The notes: generated by a model from the sequence alone, not told the origin. A DNA stretch of 64,000 nucleotides from JAAEPI01 sp965212145 (GCA_965212145.1 CBDBUY010000001.1:186001-250000), one strand, 5' to 3'; counted from the first letter of the stretch, positions 37,367 through 44,416 are shown. A program made the numbers and translations.

Positions 37367-37735
37367 ATGAGAAATCTGATTTTTACAACACTGATACTCA
37401 GTGGGTTCACTGGTATGACCCAGGACACCTGGACAGGTAGCTATTTGTGCGACCTTGAAAATGCCAAGGGAAGCCACGAAATCATCACCATTTCCAAGCG
37501 AGATGGCTGCTATTTTATGACCTGGGGAACTGCCAGTGGCAAGTACCCAATGAAGGTCAAAGAAATCCCCGTGAAGTGTGATGCCGAATCTGAGGAGAAT
37601 TTCAAATTCATCATCACGCTATGGGAATATGAAAAGTATGAACTCGGTCCGGTAAAAAAAGATGAATCAGGAAGAGTTATGGAGTTTGATATCCTGGGAT
37701 TTGATGAACCGCAGGTTTTTAAACGGATTAAATGA
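37367..37735 (+). CDS. Small secreted hypothetical protein
   Basis: About 122 residues from the ATG at 37367, which begins a short signal peptide (MRNLIFTTLILSGFTGMTQ). The mature part has a lipocalin-like or META-like beta pattern (DTWTGSYLCDLENAKGSHEI, YFMTWGTASGKYPMKV) but I do not recognise a family. Its stop codon directly abuts the stop of the convergent WD40 gene. The 210-bp upstream gap contains an imperfect inverted repeat (AATCTCT near 37179 with AGAGATT near 37225) of unknown role. Confidence 0.75.
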   Translation: MRNLIFTTLILSGFTGMTQDTWTGSYLCDLENAKGSHEIITISKRDGCYFMTWGTASGKYPMKVKEIPVKCDAESEENFKFIITLWEYEKYELGPVKKDESGRVMEFDILGFDEPQVFKRIK

Positions 37736-38743
37736 CTAAAGTGAATAGAGTTTCACGGTTCCATCCTCTAAACCCACGGCCACCTTCGTGCCATCCCAGC
37801 TAATGTCCAGACACCACGTGCGAGGCTCGAAAGACACTTCTTTCAGGATTTTCTGATTTCGGTAATCTATGATGTGCATGGTTTGACGTGACGTCACAAT
37901 CACAATGTTCGGATCTGTTGGATGAAATTTCATGTCAGTAATTTCCTCACCCAACTTTGCCCGGTACTCTGATTTTCTAGTATTGATTTCCACTATTTCC
38001 ACATTGCCACGGTTGTCACCTGCGGCACATCTGCCCGGATCGGCTAACCCTTTGATGTAATGACTGCCAGCTACGGTCGAAATATAATTGCCTAGATCCA
38101 TCAGCTCTTCCCGTTCTTCTGGCTTGTAGAACATATACACCTTGCCATTCTTTCCACCGACCAAATACCGTCCATATGCTGTATGCGCAACTGAGTTGAT
38201 TTGCTCCGGATACATCTTCCATCCATTCACGTCATAGAAGGCGTTTTCATCAAAGTCATAACCAAAAACCTTGCCCTCCGGCCCGCACCATGTCATTTTT
38301 GTGGTGATCCCATTTGAGAAGAATTCAATGCCCGATCGGCCCCCATCAAAGGGAGAAAGCGCACCCAGTTCCTCTCCATTGCGCCAGGCATATAAGTTCA
38401 CCTTACCGCCAACCCATTTATTTTGAGCTACAATTAACATTGGGTTCTTGGATGGCACAGACGACATAGATAACGGCTCTATCCCGCCCCCGGTCATTTC
38501 CCATGAATTAACACTGGTGTCCAATGCCTTCACCCATAGATTTTTTCCGGTTCCAACCGCCAGCTGATTTCCATCCGGGCTAAACTGCAGCGTTATAATT
38601 CTTTTCTCAGACTTAATATCATTAGGAATTTCCTTGAGATCAGAAACATCGATTTTTCTTTGATCTCTGTGCTGTGCATAAGAAAGATTAAGCATCAATA
38701 GGAGCGCGAGAAGGCTGGTCAGCGTTTTCATCTTTTTATTCAA
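37736..38743 (-). CDS. WD40-like beta-propeller protein
   Basis: A 335-residue protein with an N-terminal signal peptide (MKTLTSLLALLLMLNLSYAQ after a possible four-residue extension) and repeated blades: LQFSPDGNQLAVGTGKNLWV, YGRYLVGGKNGKVYMF, DMKFHPTDPNIVIVTSR and ISWDGTKVAVGLEDGTVKLY. WD40-type propellers are scaffolds; the signal peptide places it in the periplasm or outside. Partner unknown. Confidence 0.87.
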   Translation of the reverse strand: MNKKMKTLTSLLALLLMLNLSYAQHRDQRKIDVSDLKEIPNDIKSEKRIITLQFSPDGNQLAVGTGKNLWVKALDTSVNSWEMTGGGIEPLSMSSVPSKNPMLIVAQNKWVGGKVNLYAWRNGEELGALSPFDGGRSGIEFFSNGITTKMTWCGPEGKVFGYDFDENAFYDVNGWKMYPEQINSVAHTAYGRYLVGGKNGKVYMFYKPEEREELMDLGNYISTVAGSHYIKGLADPGRCAAGDNRGNVEIVEINTRKSEYRAKLGEEITDMKFHPTDPNIVIVTSRQTMHIIDYRNQKILKEVSFEPRTWCLDISWDGTKVAVGLEDGTVKLYSL

Positions 38744-38858
38744 AGGTTATCATTCTTAAAATTTGACGGAATACCATGAGTTTGGTATAATTCAATGCGT
38801 GATTCCAACTATTCAGAAATGGATGGTGTCTTCTAATAAAGGACAAAAAAAGACAGCT

Positions 38859-39224
38859 ATGAAAAGAGTAATAACACTGGTCGTATTGATTTTAGTTGGA
38901 ACCGCTTGTAACGAAGATGATCGGATCATTGGAGCCGGCGATTGTCTTGAAGTCTCTCTCGTTGGCCAACTCTGCGGGCAGGCCATTTTTCAAATCGAAG
39001 ATCTGGCATTTTACCCTTTGGGTGAATCAGCCAATGGCCATCAAAATGTATTCTTCGCTCGAATGACATGCGCGGATTCAGAACTGTCTAGCGAAGAAAC
39101 TTTTCTGGTGGAACTAATGGACGAATACGACCCAGGAAGTTGTCTATTTTGTGAGGCGCTCTTGGAGTATGACGGAAACAAGCGATACAATGCCAGAAAA
39201 GTGGATGTTTGTTTGGGGGAATAA
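38859..39224 (+). CDS. Small lipoprotein, unknown function
   Basis: About 121 residues from the ATG at 38859, which starts a lipoprotein signal (MKRVITLVVLILVGTAC). An upstream open stretch to 38763 has no signal and is not used. The mature part has six further Cys in patterns such as GDCLEVSLVGQLCGQ and DPGSCLFCEALLEYD, suggesting disulfides. It is the last gene before the repeat-rich island. No family recognised. Confidence 0.78.
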   Translation: MKRVITLVVLILVGTACNEDDRIIGAGDCLEVSLVGQLCGQAIFQIEDLAFYPLGESANGHQNVFFARMTCADSELSSEETFLVELMDEYDPGSCLFCEALLEYDGNKRYNARKVDVCLGE

Positions 39225-39286
39225 CTGATGAGCAAGTCGAATTGAGCAACTTCGAAGTGACGACTCGTTTTTTACCACTAACTAAG

Positions 39287-39579
39287 GGTCTGAGTTGCAA
39301 ACTCGAACCCTCGATGATACCCTCACCCTCTATGAGATGCCGGAACAAGTCCGGCAATCAGAACGCCTAATTTAACTTCGAAAGAGCAACTTAATTTACT
39401 ACGTCATTCTGAGGAACGAAGGGCCGCATGTGGGATGGGTGACGTGAGAATCTCCCCCGATTCTCATTTCCGCCTCGTCATTTCGAACCGAGGAACGAGG
39501 GAGAAATCTGTCGCTTTCTAAATTAACTTAGATAGGTTCTTCCAAACGGGGTTTTGTTTTTAAAGTGGGTTATACTAAA
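39287..39579. repeat. Intergenic repeat copy A (about 293 bp)
   Basis: Begins with GGTCTGAGTTGCAAACTCGA, then a TGCCGGA-ACAAG-TCCGGCA hairpin, a GTCATTCTGAGGAACGAAG block, GTGACGTGAGAATCTCCCCC and a CCTCG/CGAGG inverted repeat. It is a diverged copy of the element repeated at 41114-41726. It lies upstream of the small-protein cassettes. Confidence 0.85.
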
Positions 39580-39650
39580 GGTCCGAGTTGCAAAACTCGA
39601 ACCAGCAGTGAGAGACTTCTCGTCGCTGCGCTTCCCTCGAAGTGACGACT
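39580..39650. repeat. Short intergenic repeat, GGTCCGAGTTGC type
   Basis: Starts with the same GGTCCGAGTTGCAA...ACTCGAACC hairpin and runs into GACTTCTCGTCGCTGCGCTT and CCCTCGAAGTGACG. Related copies lie at 41727-41812 and 41922-42014. Confidence 0.8.
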
Positions 39651-39746
39651 TGTTTTTTTATCGCTTTATTCTGAAGGACGAAGCGCTGGACGAGGCTGAG
39701 TGAGTGAATCACACGTTTTTCGGATATGTTTTAACCTCTCGCCGAT

Positions 39747-39794
39747 AATCGAAGTACTTGTGCGGGAATGCTACGCCTGGTCGCTTCACCTTTG
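39747..39794 (+). promoter_or_regulatory. Promoter P1: AATCGAAGTACT box, 28-bp spacer, CACCTTTG
   Basis: The box at 39747-39758 is followed after exactly 28 bp by CACCTTTG at 39787-39794, which resembles the Bacteroidota -7 box (TAnnTTTG). The first small gene starts 26 bp downstream. The same arrangement recurs at three other sites in the island. No -33 TTG is visible, so I infer activator dependence. Confidence 0.65.
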
Positions 39795-39820
39795 TCACAT
39801 AATTAGTAACAAAAGAAATC

Positions 39821-39925
39821 ATGGAGTACGTAAAAAGAGCCGTTGACAATCCTAAAATCATCATTGCTGTAGTCATTGCGGTTTTTTACTCCGCCATTGC
39901 TTCCCTTATGTTAATAGGTGGCTAA
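39821..39925 (+). CDS. 34-residue small membrane protein, type 1, cassette 1
   Basis: ATG at 39821, TAA at 39923-39925. The product starts MEYVKRAVDNPK and continues as one hydrophobic segment ending LMLIGG. The basic N-terminus predicts N-in, C-out insertion in the inner membrane. It is too short for usual gene calling. Evidence that it is real: a paralogue at 40591 has identical length and only conservative changes (five residues), while flanking DNA keeps promoter-like order. No family recognised. Possible roles are type I toxin-like peptide, stress peptide or small respiratory-complex subunit. Confidence 0.72.
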   Translation: MEYVKRAVDNPKIIIAVVIAVFYSAIASLMLIGG

Positions 39926-39959
39926 TCAGGCGCTTTGAAAGGTCTGCGGATCCAAACTG

Positions 39960-39975
39960 AAGTCAAATTTGACTT
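39960..39975. promoter_or_regulatory. 16-bp perfect palindrome upstream of promoter P2
   Basis: AAGTCAAATTTGACTT is self-complementary over 16 bp and lies 7 bp before the P2 box. The second cassette has a 12-bp palindrome at the equivalent place with paired base changes. It could be an operator or part of a hairpin ending the type 1 transcript. Confidence 0.55.
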
Positions 39976-39982
39976 TGCAAAA

Positions 39983-40030
39983 AATCGAAGTACTCTGACA
40001 GAATCCCTAATCGACTCAATCTCACCTTTG
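39983..40030 (+). promoter_or_regulatory. Promoter P2: AATCGAAGTACT box, 28-bp spacer, CACCTTTG
   Basis: The box at 39983-39994 and CACCTTTG at 40023-40030 are again separated by 28 bp, though the spacer differs from P1. The type 2 gene starts 23 bp downstream. Confidence 0.65.
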
Positions 40031-40053
40031 CTTCAAATTAAAAAACTAAAGAA

Positions 40054-40158
40054 ATGCAACTAATCAAAAACGCAATCGCCGGAAGAACTTTCGCCTTAAT
40101 AGCTGTAACGGTATTTTATGTGTTCGGACTTTACAATTTGATTGCACTAGCCATCTGA
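40054..40158 (+). CDS. 34-residue small membrane protein, type 2, cassette 1
   Basis: ATG at 40054, TGA at 40156-40158. The product begins MQLIKNAIAGRTFALIAV and ends with GLYNLIALAI: a short basic N-terminus and one membrane segment. It differs from types 1 and 3 in sequence but shares length, the xxIK start, an aromatic FY pair mid-segment and topology, so common ancestry is likely. The paralogue at 40823 keeps the length with eight substitutions. The type 3 gene follows after 49 bp with no promoter box between, suggesting a bicistronic message. Confidence 0.7.
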   Translation: MQLIKNAIAGRTFALIAVTVFYVFGLYNLIALAI

Positions 40159-40207
40159 GGGCTCCTGAACTAACCGAGTTAAACCAGTAGTTAAATAACC
40201 CATCATC

Positions 40208-40312
40208 ATGGAATACATCAAGAAAGTCATCACCAATCGAAAAACAGTCATCACTGCCATTATCGCAGCATACTTTTTCGCAACAGCCACCCTCATTTTT
40301 CTCATTGCCTAG
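40208..40312 (+). CDS. 34-residue small membrane protein, type 3, cassette 1
   Basis: ATG at 40208, TAG at 40310-40312. The product begins MEYIKKVITNRKTVITAI and ends ATLIFLIA. It aligns without gaps to type 1 (shared MEY, K5, K12, central Ala/Ile-rich segment), so types 1 and 3 are clear paralogues. N-terminal charge of about +4 before the membrane segment. It is probably translated from the P2 message. Confidence 0.72.
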   Translation: MEYIKKVITNRKTVITAIIAAYFFATATLIFLIA

Positions 40313-40516
40313 GGTTGCTATTTAAAATGCCTCAATCTGAGGAACTTTAGTGCTTGACGCACTTGATGTGATTTGAAAATCTCAAGATATACTCAGGGAT
40401 TCCTTCAGACAAGACACAAGTTGCCATTGGTCATTCCGCGGTTCAGCCGAATCCTATCAAATTACTGAAATCGCTACTCAACCCTCCGAATAAAGCTCTG
40501 GAAACCTCTCGCCGAT

Positions 40517-40564
40517 AATCGAAGTACTTGTGCGGGAATGCTACGCCTGCTCGCTTCACCTTTG
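40517..40564 (+). promoter_or_regulatory. Promoter P3: second copy of P1
   Basis: Box at 40517-40528 and CACCTTTG at 40557-40564, spacer 28 bp. From 40503 to the ATG at 40591 the sequence matches the first copy at 87 of 88 positions. Confidence 0.65.
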
Positions 40565-40590
40565 TCACATAATTAGTAACAAAAGAAATC

Positions 40591-40695
40591 ATGGAGTACG
40601 TAAAAAGAGCCGTTGAAAATCCTAAAATCATGATCGCTTTAGTCATTGCGGTCTTTTACTCAGCCATTGCTTCCGTTATGTTATTGGGTGGCTAA
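40591..40695 (+). CDS. 34-residue small membrane protein, type 1, cassette 2
   Basis: ATG at 40591, TAA at 40693-40695. The product begins MEYVKRAVENPKIMIALV and ends VMLLGG. Against the first copy there are nine base differences in 105, giving five conservative residue changes (D/E, I/M, V/L, L/V, I/L) and no length change, the pattern expected of a constrained membrane peptide. Confidence 0.72.
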   Translation: MEYVKRAVENPKIMIALVIAVFYSAIASVMLLGG

Positions 40696-40732
40696 TCAGG
40701 CTCTTTCGAATGCTCGGCTAATGCAAGCTGAC

Positions 40733-40744
40733 ATCAAATTTGAT
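40733..40744. promoter_or_regulatory. 12-bp palindrome upstream of promoter P4
   Basis: ATCAAATTTGAT is self-complementary and occupies the place of the longer palindrome in cassette 1. The outer G:C pair there is replaced here by an A:T pair on both arms, so symmetry was kept while the sequence changed. Confidence 0.5.
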
Positions 40745-40752
40745 TTGCGAAA

Positions 40753-40800
40753 AATCGAAGTACTCTGACAGAATCCCTAAACGACCCACCCTCACCTTTG
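40753..40800 (+). promoter_or_regulatory. Promoter P4: second copy of P2
   Basis: Box at 40753-40764 and CACCTTTG at 40793-40800 with a 28-bp spacer that has diverged from P2 at several positions while both boxes and the distance are unchanged. The type 2 gene starts 22 bp downstream. Confidence 0.65.
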
Positions 40801-40822
40801 TATCAAATTAAAAATTAAAAAC

Positions 40823-40927
40823 ATGCAACTTATCAAGAACACAATCAAAGAAAGAACTTTCGCCTTCATAGCTGTTTCAACGTTTTATGTTGTTGGCCTT
40901 TACAATTTGATTTCACTAGCCATCTGA
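40823..40927 (+). CDS. 34-residue small membrane protein, type 2, cassette 2
   Basis: ATG at 40823, TGA at 40925-40927. The product begins MQLIKNTIKERTFAFIAV and ends GLYNLISLAI. It differs from the cassette 1 copy at eight residues, mostly conservative or in the charged N-terminus, with no frame change. Confidence 0.7.
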   Translation: MQLIKNTIKERTFAFIAVSTFYVVGLYNLISLAI

Positions 40928-40977
40928 GGGCTCCTGAACTAACCGAGTTAAACCACTAGTTAAATAACCCAATCATC

Positions 40978-41082
40978 ATGGAATACATCAAAAGAGTAGT
41001 TACGAGCCGAAGAACAGTCATCTCTGCCATTATCGCGGCTTACTTTTTCGCGACTGCCGCCCTCATTTTTCTGATCGCCTAG
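40978..41082 (+). CDS. 34-residue small membrane protein, type 3, cassette 2
   Basis: ATG at 40978, TAG at 41080-41082. The product begins MEYIKRVVTSRRTVISAI and ends AALIFLIA, with six conservative changes from the first copy (K/R twice, I/V, N/S, T/S, T/A). It is preceded by a conserved 50-bp spacer after the type 2 stop and followed by repeat sequence. Confidence 0.72.
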   Translation: MEYIKRVVTSRRTVISAIIAAYFFATAALIFLIA

Positions 41083-41113
41083 AGCAAGTGCTCCTCCCCC
41101 CATTTTGCACGTA

Positions 41114-41420
41114 AGTCCAGAGTTGCAAACTCGATCCAGCAAGGCTAATTCCTACTACTTTATGAGATGCCGGAACAAGTCCGGCAATCAGAACGTCTAA
41201 TTTAACTTCGAAAGAACACCTTATTTCACCGCGTCATTCTGAGGAACGAAGCGCCGTATGTGGAATGGGTGACGTGAGAATCTCCCCCGGTTCTCGTTTC
41301 TGCCTCGTCATTTCGAACCGAGGCACGAGGGAGAAATCTGTCGCTTTCTAGATTTGCTTAAATAGGTCCTTCAAATCGGAATTTTGCTTTTGGAAATGGG
41401 TTCATTAAATATTATCCGGA
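41114..41420. repeat. Intergenic repeat copy B, first unit of a 306-bp tandem duplication
   Basis: Same element as copy A: GAGTTGCAAACTC start, TGCCGGA-ACAAG-TCCGGCA hairpin, GTCATTCTGAGGAACGAAG, and a CCTCG/CGAGG pair. It is almost identical to copy C that follows immediately. Confidence 0.9.
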
Positions 41421-41726
41421 GGTCCGAGTTGCAAACTCGATCCAGCAAGGCTAATTCCTACTACTTTATGAGATGCCGGAACAAGTCCGGCAATCAGAAC
41501 GTCTAATTTAACTTCGAAAGAACACCTTATTTCACCGCGTCATTCTGAGGAACGAAGCGCCGGATGTGGAATGGGTGACGTGAGAATCTCCCCCGGTTCT
41601 CGTTTCTGCCTCGTTATTTCGAACCGAGGCATGAGGGAGAAATCTGTCGCTTTCTAGATTTGTTTAAATAGGTCCTTCAAATCGGAATTTTGCTTTTGGA
41701 AATGGGTTCATTAAATATTATCCGGA
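41421..41726. repeat. Intergenic repeat copy C, second unit of the 306-bp tandem duplication
   Basis: A head-to-tail copy of the preceding unit with only a handful of base differences, implying a recent duplication. It contains no plausible gene. Confidence 0.9.
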
Positions 41727-42014
41727 GGTCCGAGTTGCAAACTCGAACCAGCGATGGGACTAATCTTCTGGAAGACTTCTCGTCGCTGCGCTTCCCTCGA
41801 AGTGACGGTTCGTTTTGCGTTTTCACCGAGTCATTCTGAGGAACGAAGCGCAGGTAGTGGGCAGTGTGACGTGAGAATCTTCCTCCAGTCTTAGGAAAAG
41901 ATAGTCATCGGTGCTGCTATAGGTCCGAGTTGCAAACTCGAACCGGCGAGAGGTAAAAGAATAAATTAGGAGGGAGACTTCTCATCGCTGCGCTTCCCTC
42001 GAAGTGACGGTTCC
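41727..42014. repeat. Two short GGTCCGAGTTGC-type repeats and a GTCATTCTGAGG fragment
   Basis: Units starting at 41727 and 41922 each run from the GGTCCGAGTTGCAA hairpin to CGCTGCGCTTCCCTCGAAGT. Between them (about 41830-41881) is a partial GTCATTCTGAGGAACGAAGC to GTGAGAATCTT block. The array ends 15 bp before the paaZ stop codon. Confidence 0.8.
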
Positions 42015-42029
42015 TTTAGAAAAGAAACC

Positions 42030-44081
42030 TCACCCCTGCTCCTTCTTCTTAATCATGGTCAAAATCGTGGCAATCGCAACGGTCTCGTTTTCCTCATCAT
42101 AGACATCCACAAGGAACTTCACTATACCCTTCGCGATTCCATCGTCCTTGGTTTCCTGCTCCACTTTTTCTTTGACTGAACATCGCACGCCGATTGTCAT
42201 CCCCGGATAGACCGGCTTGGTAAATCGGCATTCTTCCAGCCCGTAATTCAAGAGTACCGGTCCTTTTTTGGCCTGAACGAACAAGCCGGCAGCCGCAGAT
42301 AGCACAAAGTACCCATGCGCCACTCGTCCCTCGAAGGTCGTGCCTTCCAGTGAAGTCACGTCCGTATGCGCGTAAAAGTGATCCCAGCTTACATTCGCGA
42401 AATTCACAATGTCCGTTTCGGTGATCGTGCGCTTGGCCGTGATGACCGTGTCACCGATTTCCAATTCTTCAAAGTACTTGGAGAATGGGTGATTCTCCGT
42501 GTCTTTGTATTCCCCTCCGATCTGGTACTGCTGCGTAATCTCCGTGAGTGTGGTTGGAGAACCTTGAATGGCTGTGCGCTGCAGGTAGTGCATCACCCCA
42601 CGTTTGCCACCCATCTCTTCACCTCCTCCGGCACGCCCTGGCCCTCCGTGCACCAGCTGCGGCATGGGCGATCCGTGACCAGTGCTTTCCTTGGCGCAAT
42701 GCTGATTCAGCACCAAGATTCGTCCGTGATACGTGGCTGCTCCAACCACAAATTCTCTGGCCAGCTTATCATCAGCCGTGGTAATGGACGAGCAAAGCGA
42801 ACCTTTACCGCGCTTGCTGATCTCCACGGCCTCATCGATTGTTTTGTAAGGCAAAATCGTACTCACAGGACCGAATGCTTCAATGCTGTGCACTTCATCC
42901 GATTGCAGGGGATTTTGGTTCAGGAATAAGATCGGCGACATGAAAGCTCCTTTATCCCAATCGGCTCCCATGGCCTCCCCTTTCTCCAATCCTCCATAGA
43001 CCATCTCTGAGGACTTGGCCAGCTCCGCTACTCGCTTGGTCACTTCTGCCAACTGCTCTTTGCCTGCCAGAGCACCCATTCGCACGCCTTCCACGCTCGG
43101 ATCGCCGATGGTCGTTTTGGCGAGTGCTTTGCCCAAGGCAATTTGTACATCCTCCACCAACTTCTCAGGGACAATCACCCGCCGAACAGCTGTACATTTT
43201 TGCCCGCATTTCACAGTGATTTCTTTCCGAACTTCCTTGATGAACAAATCAAACTCCGGCGTGCCAGGCACAGCATCTTCACCCAATACAGCACAGTTCA
43301 AGGAATCCGCTTCCAGATTGAAGCTCACAGAGTTCTCAATAATCTGAGGAAGCGATTTTAGTTTCTTCCCTGTCTCGAAGGATCCGGTAAAAGTCACCAC
43401 ATCCTGCATGTCCACATGATCCAGGATACCATTGCCAAATCCGGCTACCAATTGCAAGGCACCTTCAGGAAGAATACCCGACTCAATGATGTCCCGCACC
43501 ATTACCTCGGTGAGGTAGCAGGTTTGCTCAGCCGGTTTGATGATGCACGGCATTCCTGCCAGCCAGTTGACGGCTGCTTTTTCGAGCATACCCCAGATGG
43601 GGAAATTGAACGCATTGATGTGCACAGCCACCCCTTCCTTGGGCACCATGATGTGATGTCCCACGAAGGTTCCTTCCTTGGAGAGTGGCACAGTTTGTCC
43701 ATCCACGTGATATGGCAAATCGGGGAATTGTCTTCTCAGGCTGGCATTGGAAAATACATTCCCGATTCCGCCCTCTATATCGATCCAGCTATCCACCCGA
43801 GTTGCGCCGGTGGCTTTGCTGACTTCATAGAATTTTTCTTTGTTCTCCAGCAAGTGAAAAGCCAACGCCTTGAGCATCAGTCCTCTTTCCTGAAAGGTCA
43901 TTTTTCGCAGGGTCGGATTTCCCACTGTGCGGGCATGGTCATAGGCCACTTTGAAATCTATTCCTTCGATGGTGTGAACACCAACCGGTTCTCCGGTAAT
44001 TGCATGGTGCAAGACCTCACCGTCTCCGCCTCCTTCGACCCATTGGCCGCCGATATAATGCTGTATTTTTCGGGTATTCAT
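42030..44081 (-). CDS. paaZ: Bifunctional PaaZ: oxepin-CoA hydrolase / semialdehyde dehydrogenase
   Basis: A 683-residue fusion of normal length. Residues 1 to about 520 are an aldehyde dehydrogenase with the catalytic Cys in KCGQKCTAVRR and the glutamate in FNLEADSLNCAVLG. Residues about 540-683 are a MaoC-like hot-dog hydratase (VNFANVSWDHFYAHTD, GRVAHGYFVLSAAAG). PaaZ opens the oxepin-CoA ring of the phenylacetate pathway and oxidises the resulting semialdehyde. No other paa genes adjoin it; the enoyl-CoA hydratase and CoA-transferase B genes elsewhere in the window could serve the same pathway but this is speculative. Confidence 0.95.
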   Translation of the reverse strand: MNTRKIQHYIGGQWVEGGGDGEVLHHAITGEPVGVHTIEGIDFKVAYDHARTVGNPTLRKMTFQERGLMLKALAFHLLENKEKFYEVSKATGATRVDSWIDIEGGIGNVFSNASLRRQFPDLPYHVDGQTVPLSKEGTFVGHHIMVPKEGVAVHINAFNFPIWGMLEKAAVNWLAGMPCIIKPAEQTCYLTEVMVRDIIESGILPEGALQLVAGFGNGILDHVDMQDVVTFTGSFETGKKLKSLPQIIENSVSFNLEADSLNCAVLGEDAVPGTPEFDLFIKEVRKEITVKCGQKCTAVRRVIVPEKLVEDVQIALGKALAKTTIGDPSVEGVRMGALAGKEQLAEVTKRVAELAKSSEMVYGGLEKGEAMGADWDKGAFMSPILFLNQNPLQSDEVHSIEAFGPVSTILPYKTIDEAVEISKRGKGSLCSSITTADDKLAREFVVGAATYHGRILVLNQHCAKESTGHGSPMPQLVHGGPGRAGGGEEMGGKRGVMHYLQRTAIQGSPTTLTEITQQYQIGGEYKDTENHPFSKYFEELEIGDTVITAKRTITETDIVNFANVSWDHFYAHTDVTSLEGTTFEGRVAHGYFVLSAAAGLFVQAKKGPVLLNYGLEECRFTKPVYPGMTIGVRCSVKEKVEQETKDDGIAKGIVKFLVDVYDEENETVAIATILTMIKKKEQG

Positions 44082-44228
44082 TTGTTAGCTATTTCAACGC
44101 CAAAACTAATGAAAACGATTGCGGTCAAAAAGGGCATTCCGTTCATCATTTTTTCTTCATCCAGAATACAAAAAATGATTGTTTGGCCTGATCAACACCT
44201 CAGCTTGTTTCTGTTTGTGTATTTGTGT

Positions 44229-44258
44229 TTTGACAAGAGTATTTTTTAATTATCTTGG
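44229..44258 (+). promoter_or_regulatory. Putative promoter of the giant adhesin gene
   Basis: TTTG at 44229-44232, an 18-bp spacer, then TATCTTGG at 44251-44258, one mismatch from TAnnTTTG. It lies about 160 bp before the start codon, in the 335-bp gap divergent from paaZ. Confidence 0.5.
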
Positions 44259-44336
44259 CCTTACATTCTTTTATTTCTGCAGTCATTGGTAGTGGAAATA
44301 ATAAGATCTGACCCAAATCACCACATGGATTTAAGT

Positions 44337-44382
44337 TTGGACTGGAATTTGCAGTCCAAGTGAGTTTGCCTTTTTGAAAGGC
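44337..44382 (+). other. Two consecutive hairpins in the adhesin 5' leader
   Basis: TTGGACTG-GAATTTG-CAGTCCAA (8-bp stem, 44337-44359) is followed by GCCTTT-TTG-AAAGGC (6-bp stem, 44368-44382), 34 bp before the adhesin start codon. They could affect translation or mRNA stability; no known riboswitch is recognised. The rest of 44082-44228 shows nothing clear. Confidence 0.45.
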
Positions 44383-44416
44383 TAAAGTGAAAACCTGAAA
44401 GAGTGAAACCCCACCT

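Noticed and set aside
40443..40646. Minus-strand open frame of 67 codons across the second type 1 gene
   Set aside because: It is antisense to the promoter and start of the conserved 34-codon gene and is not preserved in the first cassette.
41727..41750. GGTTCGAGTTTGCAACTC (reverse strand) looks like a tRNA T-arm
   Set aside because: No acceptor, D or anticodon arm could be found around any copy; the motif is part of the intergenic repeat.
39287..42014. Regularly repeated units resembling a CRISPR array
   Set aside because: Units are 70-306 bp, internally structured and lack short unique spacers; no cas genes are present.
43416..44249. Long plus-strand open frame (277 codons) opposite paaZ
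   Set aside because: It lies almost wholly antisense to a well-supported gene and its translation has no domain-like character.
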